From: Nitrospiria bacterium
GTDB taxonomy: Bacteria > Nitrospirota > CAKKRA01 > 9FT-COMBO-42-15
DNA length: 9,150 bases
Direction of reading: 5' to 3'
NCBI GenBank assembly: GCA_919903585.1
Contig: CAKKST010000439.1
Location: 1 to 9,150, forward strand
Shown: one piece after another, positions 1-6,050 of the stretch
Layout: each line of letters starts with the position of its first letter
Position numbering within the stretch: the first letter of the stretch is position 1
Position numbers and translations under genes: made by a program
Notes under the pieces: generated by a model
What the model was told of the DNA's origin: nothing
What the model saw: the letters and a program-made list of their open reading frames with translations, nothing else
The model's database searches: none

Positions 1-1952
1 CTGATATGGTTTCAAAGATATCTGGCATGCCAAAGGAAAAGTTCCTTGAGATCGCAAAGCTCTTCTGCTCAACAGGTGCGCCAGACAAGGTTGGCACCAT
101 GATGTATGCAATGGGGTGGACACAGCATTCCAAAGGCGTCCAGAATATCCGCACAGCAGCCATATTGCAATTACTGCTCGGCAATATTGGCATGCCCGGC
201 GGCGGTATCAATGCCCTGCGAGGCCATATAAATGTTCAGGGTGCAACAGACTTTGCATTACTCTACCATGACCTTCCGGGCTATCTCGGTATGCCGGCAA
301 AGGCAGACCACCCAACACTGAAAGATTATCTGGAAAAGACTACGGCAAAGACCAGCTTTGCAAGCAATAAGCCAAAGTTTTTTGTAAGCCTGCTTAAGGC
401 ATGGTTTGGGAATGCAGCAACAAAGACCAATGACTTCTGCTATGACTACCTGCCAAAGAACAGCGGCAACTACTCGCACATGGCTCTATTTGAAGACATG
501 TATTCAGGGAAGATAAAGGGCTTCTTAGTAGTCGGCCAGAACCCTGCTGTTGCAGGCCCAAATGGAAACTTAGAGAGAAAGGCAATGGAGAAATTGGAAT
601 GGCTTGCTGTAATAGATTTTTATGAGACAGAGACTGCAGCCTTCTGGAAGGCGCCGGGTGTAAATCCAAAAGACATAAAGACAGAGGTGTTTCTGCTTCC
701 TGCTGCAAGCAATGTAGAGAGGGAGGGCACATACACAAACAGCGGTAGATGGATACAGTGGGGATTCAAGGCAGTAGAGCCCGAAGGGGACAGGAGGACA
801 GACGGCTGGTACATATATCAGTTTGGCCTGAAATTAAAGAATCTATATAAAGAGAGCAAGGAGAAAAAGGACAGGCCGATACTTGATCTGGTCTGGGACT
901 ATGGTGAGGGGACGCCTGACTCTGAGAAGGTATTAAGAGAGATAAACGGCTATGCCATAAAAGATATTATTAAGGATGGCAAGGTGGCTGTAAAGACAGG
1001 CGAGAATGTGCCGGGCTTTGCAATGCTTCAGGATGATGGTACGACTGTCTGCGGAAACTGGATATACTCAGGAATATTCCCAAAGGAGAATAAATCAAAG
1101 AATAGAAAGCCTGATAAGGGAGAGACCATAGGCGCCAATCTCGGCTGGGCCTTTGCATGGCCTGCAAACAGACGAATTATTTATAACCGCGCATCAGCAG
1201 ATGCAAATGGCAAACCATGGTCAGAGGCAAAGAAATATATATACTGGGACCCAAATGCAGAGCTTTTAGATGGCAAGAAAGGGAAGTGGGTCGGGCCTGA
1301 TATACCTGACTTTAAGGCAGATTTATCACCTACTGCAAAGAAAGAGGAGAAGGGGGGATTCATTGGCATTGGCGGCACAGATCCGTTTATTATGAGGCCT
1401 GACGGAAAGGGCGGTCTGTTTTCGCCGCTTGTAGACGGCCCGTTCCCTGAGCACTACGAGCCGGTTGAGTCGCCTGTAAAGAATCTGCTTTCCTCTGTCC
1501 AGTATAACCCTGCTGCAAAGATATGGAAATCAGAAATGGACAAGCTCGGCGAAGCAAAAGACTATCCAATTGTTGGCACAACCTACAGGCTTGCTGAACA
1601 TTATCTCTCAGGTTCGGCATCAAGAAATCTACCATGGCTATGTGAGCTTATGCCCGAACTCTTCGTAGAGCTGTCTCCTGAACTTGCAAAGGAGAAAGGG
1701 ATCAGGTCAGGTGATACCTGCACAATAGAGACAGCAAGGGGAAAGATAAAGGCAAAGGCGCTTGTCACAAGCAGGTTTAGGCCATTGAATATTGACGGTA
1801 AGGTGGTGCATGAGATAGGTATGCCATGGCATTGGGGATATATGGGGATATGCACAGGCGACATTGTGAATAATCTCACAGCGCATATCGGCGACCCGAA
1901 CACTTTTATACAGGAGTCTAAGGCATTCCTGTGTGATATTAGAAAGGCGTAG
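1..1952 (+). CDS. fdnG: Formate dehydrogenase (FDH-N/O type) alpha subunit, C-terminal part, 5'-truncated
   Basis: Catalytic molybdopterin subunit of a periplasmic, membrane-bound formate dehydrogenase that oxidises formate to CO2. The window enters the gene mid-frame (whole codons from base 3), so about 649 C-terminal residues are visible of a family length near 1,000. The N-terminal Tat signal, [4Fe-4S] motif and active-site Sec/Cys-His are outside, so selenocysteine use cannot be judged. Visible landmarks are YAMGWTQHSKGVQNIRTAA, LLLGNIGMPGGGINALRGH and INVQGATD near the start, VVGQNPAVAGPNGN in the middle, and a C-terminal molybdopterin-dinucleotide-binding domain (roughly the last 120 residues: FVELSPELAKEKGI, then EIGMPWHWGYMG and NNLTAHIGDPNT). 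These match FdnG/FdoG closely. It ends with TAG and is followed by fdnH and fdnI in the usual G-H-I order. Family assignment is secure; the choice between FDH-N and FDH-O cannot be made here. Confidence 0.95.
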   Translation, partial: DMVSKISGMPKEKFLEIAKLFCSTGAPDKVGTMMYAMGWTQHSKGVQNIRTAAILQLLLGNIGMPGGGINALRGHINVQGATDFALLYHDLPGYLGMPAKADHPTLKDYLEKTTAKTSFASNKPKFFVSLLKAWFGNAATKTNDFCYDYLPKNSGNYSHMALFEDMYSGKIKGFLVVGQNPAVAGPNGNLERKAMEKLEWLAVIDFYETETAAFWKAPGVNPKDIKTEVFLLPAASNVEREGTYTNSGRWIQWGFKAVEPEGDRRTDGWYIYQFGLKLKNLYKESKEKKDRPILDLVWDYGEGTPDSEKVLREINGYAIKDIIKDGKVAVKTGENVPGFAMLQDDGTTVCGNWIYSGIFPKENKSKNRKPDKGETIGANLGWAFAWPANRRIIYNRASADANGKPWSEAKKYIYWDPNAELLDGKKGKWVGPDIPDFKADLSPTAKKEEKGGFIGIGGTDPFIMRPDGKGGLFSPLVDGPFPEHYEPVESPVKNLLSSVQYNPAAKIWKSEMDKLGEAKDYPIVGTTYRLAEHYLSGSASRNLPWLCELMPELFVELSPELAKEKGIRSGDTCTIETARGKIKAKALVTSRFRPLNIDGKVVHEIGMPWHWGYMGICTGDIVNNLTAHIGDPNTFIQESKAFLCDIRKA

Positions 1953-1960
1953 AATATAAT

Positions 1961-2057
1961 CCCCCCTTACGCCCCCCTTTAGTAAAGGGGGTAAATGAAA
2001 AGAAGGGAAACAACCTCCCCTTAATCCCCTCCTTACTAAGGAGGGGAAATGGGGAGG
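1961..2057. repeat. Two C/G-rich palindromic repeats between fdnG and fdnH
   Basis: The 121-bp gap holds two hairpin-forming sequences. The first pairs CCCCCTTT (1973-1980) with AAAGGGGG (1984-1991) around a 3-nt loop. The second pairs CCCCTCCTT (2026-2034) with AAGGAGGGG (2038-2046), nested inside outer arms CCTCCCC (2014-2020) and GGGGAGG (2051-2057). There is no T-tract behind either, so they do not look like intrinsic terminators. They belong in style to the palindromes seen between other genes here. They may stabilise or process the mRNA between subunits, but no function is shown. Confidence 0.8.
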
Positions 2058-2073
2058 TGTTTTGGAGGTTAAT

Positions 2074-2829
2074 ATGCCAAAGAATGCAATGCTCATAGAT
2101 GTATCAAGGTGCATTGGGTGCCGCGCCTGTCAGGTCTCGTGCAAGCAGTGGAACCGCCTTCCGGCAGTAAAGAGTTCCTTTGGCGGTTCTTATGAGAATC
2201 CGAGCGGCCTTTCATCTGCAACATGGAGGCATGTGAGATTTAGGGAGACAGTAGAAAAGGGAGAGGTGAGGTGGAGGTTTCTCTCCTTTGGCTGCATGCA
2301 CTGTACCAATGCGCCATGCGTTGCTGTATGCCCTGTGCCGGGTGCGCTGATAAGACGTGATAACGGCACAGTATATCTTGACGAGCAAAAATGCACTGGA
2401 TGCAAATATTGTATTTCAGCCTGTCCCTTTGATGTGCCGCATTATGATGATGCAAAAGGGAAGGTGTATAAATGCAATCTCTGTGCAGACAGAACTGGAA
2501 ATGGTTTGCAGCCTGCCTGTGCAAAGACCTGCCCGCCAGAGGCTATTAAATACGGCGACAGGGAATCGTTGATGAAGCTGGCGAAGACAGATGGAAAAAA
2601 GATATATGGCGAAAATGATCTGGGAGGCCTTTCTGTAATGTATGTGCTGCAGGAGAGCCCGTCTTATTACGGTCTTCCAGAGAGGCCTGCATTGCCCTTT
2701 GCAACAGCGCTCTGGAAGGACATTATCAAGCCGCTGGGCTATCTTGGTGTTGGCGCCACAGTTGCAGCAATAATATTGCACTATCTCATTATTGGGCCTA
2801 AGAGATACAAGGGAAAGGAGGGTGGATAA
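2074..2829 (+). CDS. fdnH: Formate dehydrogenase beta subunit, four [4Fe-4S] clusters, C-terminal membrane anchor
   Basis: Electron-transfer subunit that passes electrons from the molybdopterin subunit to the cytochrome b subunit. It is 251 residues from the ATG. I chose this start because GGAGGTT (2064-2070) sits just upstream and MPKNAMLIDVSRCIGC is the family's N-terminus; an in-frame TTG at 2062 would overlap that site. Sixteen cysteines for four clusters are complete: C13/C16/C19/C23 (CIGCRACQVSC), C74/C77/C82/C86, C107/C110/C113/C117 (CTGCKYCISAC), and C134/C137/C149/C153. A single hydrophobic helix near residues 221-241 (GYLGVGATVAAIILHYLII) followed by basic residues is the anchor seen in FdnH/FdoH. 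The protein has no signal peptide, as expected for a partner co-exported with the Tat-targeted alpha subunit. The next gene starts one base after the stop codon. Confidence 0.95.
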   Translation: MPKNAMLIDVSRCIGCRACQVSCKQWNRLPAVKSSFGGSYENPSGLSSATWRHVRFRETVEKGEVRWRFLSFGCMHCTNAPCVAVCPVPGALIRRDNGTVYLDEQKCTGCKYCISACPFDVPHYDDAKGKVYKCNLCADRTGNGLQPACAKTCPPEAIKYGDRESLMKLAKTDGKKIYGENDLGGLSVMYVLQESPSYYGLPERPALPFATALWKDIIKPLGYLGVGATVAAIILHYLIIGPKRYKGKEGG

Positions 2830-2830
2830 T

Positions 2831-3451
2831 ATGGCGATGATAGAGAGGCATAACCCAAAGGAGAGGGCAGTACATTCCATCCATGCCATAGGTTTTATAA
2901 TACTTCTCCTGACAGGCATTGGATTATACAGCAAGAGCTTTTTTGGCATAACAAAAATTTTTGGCGGCGTGGACTGGTCAAGATTCTTTCACCACTGGGT
3001 AGGTGTTGTTTTTATCATTACTGTTTTTCTCATCTATTTTCAGTGGAAGGATGAGGCAGCGGCCTTTGATGAGGATGATAAGGAGTGGTTTAGGGTCTTC
3101 GGCGGCTATCTCGGCAAGGGTATTAAGGCGCCGCCGTCAGGAAAGTTCAATGCAGGCCAGAAGATCTTTTTTAAGATGATATTCTGGGCAGGAATACTCT
3201 TTGGCATCACAGGCATTATCATGTGGATTCCTCAAATTCTGTCAATACCTAAGTTCATTGTTCAGCTTACATACATCCTCCACGATATGATACTGATAGG
3301 GCTTGTGATGGGCGTTTTAGCGCACGTCTATCTCGGCACCCTCGCAAATCCCGGCACCATATCGTCTTTGCTCACAGGTCAGGTTGACGAGCAATGGGCA
3401 AGGCATCATCATGAGAAGTGGTATAAGCAGATGAGTAAGAAAGGGAGGTAA
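2831..3451 (+). CDS. fdnI: Formate dehydrogenase gamma subunit, cytochrome b556 type
   Basis: Membrane di-haem cytochrome b subunit that carries electrons from the beta subunit to the quinone pool. It is 206 residues from ATG 2831, placed behind AAAGGAGGGTGG at the end of fdnH; a longer reading from 2792 would overlap fdnH and lacks a ribosome site. Four membrane helices are visible, near residues 15-33, 52-71, 112-134 and 147-170. Candidate haem ligands are H15 or H18, H54 or H55, H151 (YILHDMIL) and H165 (LAHVYLG). The KFNAGQKIFF segment before the third helix and the tail NPGTISSLLTGQVDEQWA are typical of the FdnI/FdoI family. Only 1 bp separates it from fdnH, so the two are almost certainly translationally coupled. 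Confidence 0.93.
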   Translation: MAMIERHNPKERAVHSIHAIGFIILLLTGIGLYSKSFFGITKIFGGVDWSRFFHHWVGVVFIITVFLIYFQWKDEAAAFDEDDKEWFRVFGGYLGKGIKAPPSGKFNAGQKIFFKMIFWAGILFGITGIIMWIPQILSIPKFIVQLTYILHDMILIGLVMGVLAHVYLGTLANPGTISSLLTGQVDEQWARHHHEKWYKQMSKKGR

Positions 3452-3455
3452 TAAA

Positions 3456-3577
3456 CCCCTCACCCTACCCTCTCCCCAGAGGGGAGAGGGGTATTATTTT
3501 TGTTTCCCCTCCCTTTGGGAAAGGGGGCTCTTCTTTTTATTTCCTCTCCCCTTGGGGGAGAGGACTAAGGTGAGGGG
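3456..3577. repeat. Composite palindromic repeat island between fdnI and fdhE
   Basis: Outer inverted ends CCCCTCACC (3456-3464) and GGTGAGGGG (3569-3577) enclose three hairpins in a row: CCCTCTCCCC/GGGGAGAGGG (3468-3490), CCCCTCCCTTT/AAAGGGGG (about 3506-3527), and CCTCTCCCC/GGGGAGAGG (3543-3563). The sequence is close to the repeats at 7641-7679 and 8493-8531. No open reading frame with a ribosome site is apparent. The nested structure resembles REP/BIME or MITE-like mosaics; this is inference from structure only. Confidence 0.8.
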
Positions 3578-3578
3578 G

Positions 3579-3601
3579 AGGACAGCCGTCTCGGCTGTCC
3601 T
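3579..3601 (+). repeat. Perfect 9-bp stem-loop just upstream of fdhE
   Basis: AGGACAGCC (3579-3587) pairs perfectly with GGCTGTCCT (3593-3601) around the loop GTCTC. It lies 9 bases upstream of the GGAGG ribosome site of fdhE and has no T-tract, so it is not a typical terminator. It may be another short intergenic repeat or influence translation of fdhE. Confidence 0.6.
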
Positions 3602-3622
3602 GATAAAAGAGGAGGCGCCACC

Positions 3623-4303
3623 TTGTTTAACCAGATCGAAAAATCAGAAGAAATACTAATTGAGGCAGAGAAGAAAGGTGTTAAAAGATTTCTTGAACGC
3701 TACTATGACCTTCTTGATGAACTGAAGGCCGTAGATGTTCCTTCATTTAATATCAGCAGCAATGATTTACAGGATGCAATAGAGGGGATAAAGAGGGGCC
3801 GCTATGTTTTAAAGACAATTAAACTTCCGTTTAATCTTGAGAGCAAAAGTGATGCCTCCAAAAAGGCATTTCTGCTGGGTTTTGCAAAGGGATTAAATGG
3901 GTTTAGTGATGTTGTGAATAAGTACTGGGAGAACAGCTTCTGTCCTGTCTGCGGTTCACTTCCTGGTATTGGTGTTTTAGGAGAGAAGAATGATGGCAGG
4001 ATGTCTCTTGTATGTAGCCTCTGCGAGATGCAATGGGATTTCAGGAGGATGCTCTGCCCCTTTTGTATAAATGAGGATCAGAAGATACTCGGTTATTTTT
4101 ATCCGGATAGTGATGAGGGATACAGGGTTAACTATTGTGACAAGTGCAAGACTTATTTGAAGATTATAGATGTTACAAAAAAGGGTAATATCTACCCGTT
4201 TCAGGTTGAGGATATCCTTACCCTTTCCCTTGACATACTTGCACAGGAGAAGGGATATAAAAGACTGTCACCAAATCCGTTTGGAATGGTTACGGTTAAA
4301 TGA
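3623..4303 (+). CDS. fdhE: FdhE-like formate dehydrogenase accessory protein
   Basis: Cytoplasmic assembly factor for respiratory formate dehydrogenases; in E. coli FdhE binds iron through rubredoxin-like CxxC motifs and interacts with the catalytic subunit. The product is 226 residues, shorter than the roughly 310-residue E. coli protein mainly at the N-terminal side. Four CxxC pairs are seen: C107/C110 (CPVCGSLPG), C131/C134 (CSLCEMQW), C145/C148 (CPFC) and C172/C175 (CDKCKTYLKI), in FdhE order and spacing. The ending SPNPFG matches the family's C-terminal NPF motif. The start is TTG, supported by GGAGG at 3611-3615 with a 7-base spacer and by the lack of an upstream ATG with a ribosome site. 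Its position after fdnGHI fits the assembly role. Confidence 0.92.
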   Translation: MFNQIEKSEEILIEAEKKGVKRFLERYYDLLDELKAVDVPSFNISSNDLQDAIEGIKRGRYVLKTIKLPFNLESKSDASKKAFLLGFAKGLNGFSDVVNKYWENSFCPVCGSLPGIGVLGEKNDGRMSLVCSLCEMQWDFRRMLCPFCINEDQKILGYFYPDSDEGYRVNYCDKCKTYLKIIDVTKKGNIYPFQVEDILTLSLDILAQEKGYKRLSPNPFGMVTVK

Positions 4304-4317
4304 AAGGAGAATAAATT

Positions 4318-4896
4318 ATGGCTTACGCTGCAAAGGATTATTCAAAACTAATTGGGATGGAGGGGTTTAGTGAGACGCTCCTAAAGAATCATTTTACCCT
4401 TTATCAGGGATATGTAACAAATACCAATAAGGTGTTGGATACACTCAATCAGATGCTGAAGGAAGGAAAGGCCGGCACACCTGAATTCGCTGAATTAAAA
4501 AGGAGGCTCGGCTGGGAATTTAATGGCATGAGGCTCCATGAGTACTATTTTGAAAACCTTGGCGGGAAGGGTGGGATAAATAAAAACGGGAAGCTCGCCA
4601 AGAAACTTACTGAGATTTTTGGAAGCTACGAGGCATGGGAAAAGGATTTCAAGGCCACAGGAACAATGAGGGGCATCGGCTGGGCTGCCCTTTATCAGGA
4701 TATTACAAATGGCGGGCTCATAAATTTCTGGATAAATGAGCATGATGTTGCACATCCAGCAGGCTGCAATCTTATACTGATAATGGATGTCTTTGAACAT
4801 GCCTTTATGATTGACTATGGGCTAAAGAGGGCAGATTACATTGAGTCATTCTTTAAGAATATAAATTGGGATGCGTCAGAAGCAAGGCTGAAATAA
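4318..4896 (+). CDS. sodB: Superoxide dismutase, Fe/Mn family
   Basis: Converts superoxide to O2 and H2O2. The 192-residue length is normal for the family. The four metal ligands can be placed: H25 (KNHFTLYQGY), H74 (RLHEYYFENL), D157 and H161 (MDVFEHAFMIDY). The segments GIGWAALYQD, NFWINEHD and the closing YIESFFKNINWD are family landmarks. There is no signal peptide, so it should be cytoplasmic. AAAGGAG at about 4303-4309 precedes the ATG, and only 14 bp separate it from fdhE, which suggests one transcript. Iron or manganese preference cannot be read with certainty. A SOD between formate dehydrogenase and hydrogenase genes suggests protection of metal-rich enzymes during oxygen exposure, which is inference. 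Confidence 0.93.
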   Translation: MAYAAKDYSKLIGMEGFSETLLKNHFTLYQGYVTNTNKVLDTLNQMLKEGKAGTPEFAELKRRLGWEFNGMRLHEYYFENLGGKGGINKNGKLAKKLTEIFGSYEAWEKDFKATGTMRGIGWAALYQDITNGGLINFWINEHDVAHPAGCNLILIMDVFEHAFMIDYGLKRADYIESFFKNINWDASEARLK

Positions 4897-4936
4897 GGGT
4901 ATCTTATTATAAAGAACTTTGAAGAGAGAAGATAGG

Positions 4937-4947
4937 TGAAAGGAGGT
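4937..4947 (+). promoter_or_regulatory. Strong ribosome binding site of the hydrogenase small subunit gene
   Basis: GAAAGGAGGTG lies 5-6 bases before the ATG at 4953 and is a near-perfect Shine-Dalgarno match, fixing the start. The rest of the 56-bp gap after sodB shows no clear promoter boxes or terminator. Confidence 0.75.
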
Positions 4948-4952
4948 GCTTT

Positions 4953-6050
4953 ATGAGGAAGGAGTATGGTCTTGCAGCAAGGGACTTAGTGGACACGCTG
5001 CGCTATAGCAGCATAAAGCGCAGGGACTTTCTAAGGTTCTGCGGCGTGACCGCAGGGCTGCTTGGGCTTTCAGAGGCCTATATCCCAAAGATTGCCCATG
5101 CAATTGAAAAGGGTACAAAGAGGCCGCCTGTTGTCTGGCTGAACTTTGCATCTGATACAGGCTGCACAGAGTCCTTGATAAAGGCAACATATCCAAATGC
5201 AGCGGACTTGGTACTTGATATCCTCAGTGTTGACTACAATGAGACGATAATGGCGGCAGCAGGCCAGCAGGTGGAGGAGATTCTTCAAAAATCTCTAAAA
5301 GATGGAAACTACATACTCGTTATAGAAGGCGGCATTCCGACAAAGCACGGCTATGGCATGATTGCAGGCAAGGATATGATGGATATCGCGAAGGAGTTTG
5401 CGCCAAAAGCCATTGCCATACTTGCTGTTGGAAGCTGTGCGACACATGGCGGCGTGCCGGCAGCAAATCCAAACCCTTCTGCAATAAAGGGTGTTTCTGC
5501 TGTTCTGGGAGACGCATATAAAGGCAAGATTGTGAACCTTGACCTCTGCCCTGTGAATGTGGAGGTGCTTGTTGCTGTGATTGTAAATTATCTGCTCTTT
5601 AAAAAGCTGCCTGAGCTTGATGTATATGGAAGACCAAAGACCTTTTACGGCCAGCTTATACATGACAACTGCGAAAGAAGGGCGCACTTTGATGCAGGCA
5701 GGTTTGTAGAAAGATTCGGCACAGAAGAAGAGGCGTTGGGATATTGCCTGTACAAAATGGGGTGCAAGGGCCCAATGACGTATGCACCCTGTCCAAAGAT
5801 TCTGTACAACGACAGAATAAGCTGGTGTATTAAGGCAGGCGCACCATGCATTGGATGCGGTGAGCAGGGCTGGACAGATAAGTTTGCAGGGTTCTATGAG
5901 AGGCTGCCGGATGTATCAATACCAGGCTTTAAGGGTGTTGAATTTACAGCAGACAAGATTGGCCTTGCTGCAGGTGTTGCGACTGCTGTGGGCATCGCAG
6001 CCCATGCTATTGCCTCTTCAAAAAGAATTAAGAAGGGAGGTGAGGAGTAA
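4953..6050 (+). CDS. hyaA: Group 1 [NiFe] hydrogenase small subunit, Tat-exported, with altered Fe-S ligands
   Basis: Electron-relay subunit of a periplasm-facing, membrane-bound uptake hydrogenase; 365 residues. A Tat signal is visible (KRRDFLRFCG at about 22-31, hydrophobic stretch, then AHAIEKG), and a C-terminal anchor near residues 335-354 precedes KRIKKGG. The body most resembles HybO/HyaA. Distal-cluster ligands H237, C240, C265 and C271 are present, as are medial-cluster cysteines C280, C299 and C302. Two changes stand out. The proximal motif normally reading ECTGCTES is SDTGCTES, so the first Cys is D68, with C71, C162 and C199 kept. The conserved Pro of the medial-cluster WP motif is C292 (SWCIKAG), predicting a fourth thiolate and a [4Fe-4S] medial cluster. 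The two extra cysteines of the O2-tolerant six-Cys proximal cluster are absent (G70 and G166 in ATHGG). The stop codon overlaps the hyaB start (TAATG). Confidence 0.95.
   Translation: MRKEYGLAARDLVDTLRYSSIKRRDFLRFCGVTAGLLGLSEAYIPKIAHAIEKGTKRPPVVWLNFASDTGCTESLIKATYPNAADLVLDILSVDYNETIMAAAGQQVEEILQKSLKDGNYILVIEGGIPTKHGYGMIAGKDMMDIAKEFAPKAIAILAVGSCATHGGVPAANPNPSAIKGVSAVLGDAYKGKIVNLDLCPVNVEVLVAVIVNYLLFKKLPELDVYGRPKTFYGQLIHDNCERRAHFDAGRFVERFGTEEEALGYCLYKMGCKGPMTYAPCPKILYNDRISWCIKAGAPCIGCGEQGWTDKFAGFYERLPDVSIPGFKGVEFTADKIGLAAGVATAVGIAAHAIASSKRIKKGGEE

Noticed and set aside
394..738. Minus-strand open frames, including this one and those at 1707-2114 and 2416-2949
   Set aside because: They are antisense to clear conserved genes, have no ribosome sites and show no recognisable protein features.
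2062..2073. Upstream TTG start for fdnH
   Set aside because: It would overlap the GGAGGTT ribosome site of ATG 2074, and the family N-terminus matches the ATG start.
2792..2830. Longer N-terminus of fdnI starting inside fdnH
   Set aside because: It overlaps fdnH, lacks a ribosome site and adds a non-family segment; ATG 2831 has a strong site.
3456..3577. CRISPR array
   Set aside because: The repeats are nested palindromes of unequal length without regular unique spacers, and no cas genes are nearby.
4897..4952. Separate promoter for the hydrogenase operon
   Set aside because: The 56-bp gap shows no convincing -35/-10 or sigma-54 boxes by eye, so I do not annotate one.
5430..5460. Six-Cys O2-tolerant proximal cluster
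   Set aside because: Both extra cysteines of that cluster type are Gly here (G70 and the GG of ATHGG).
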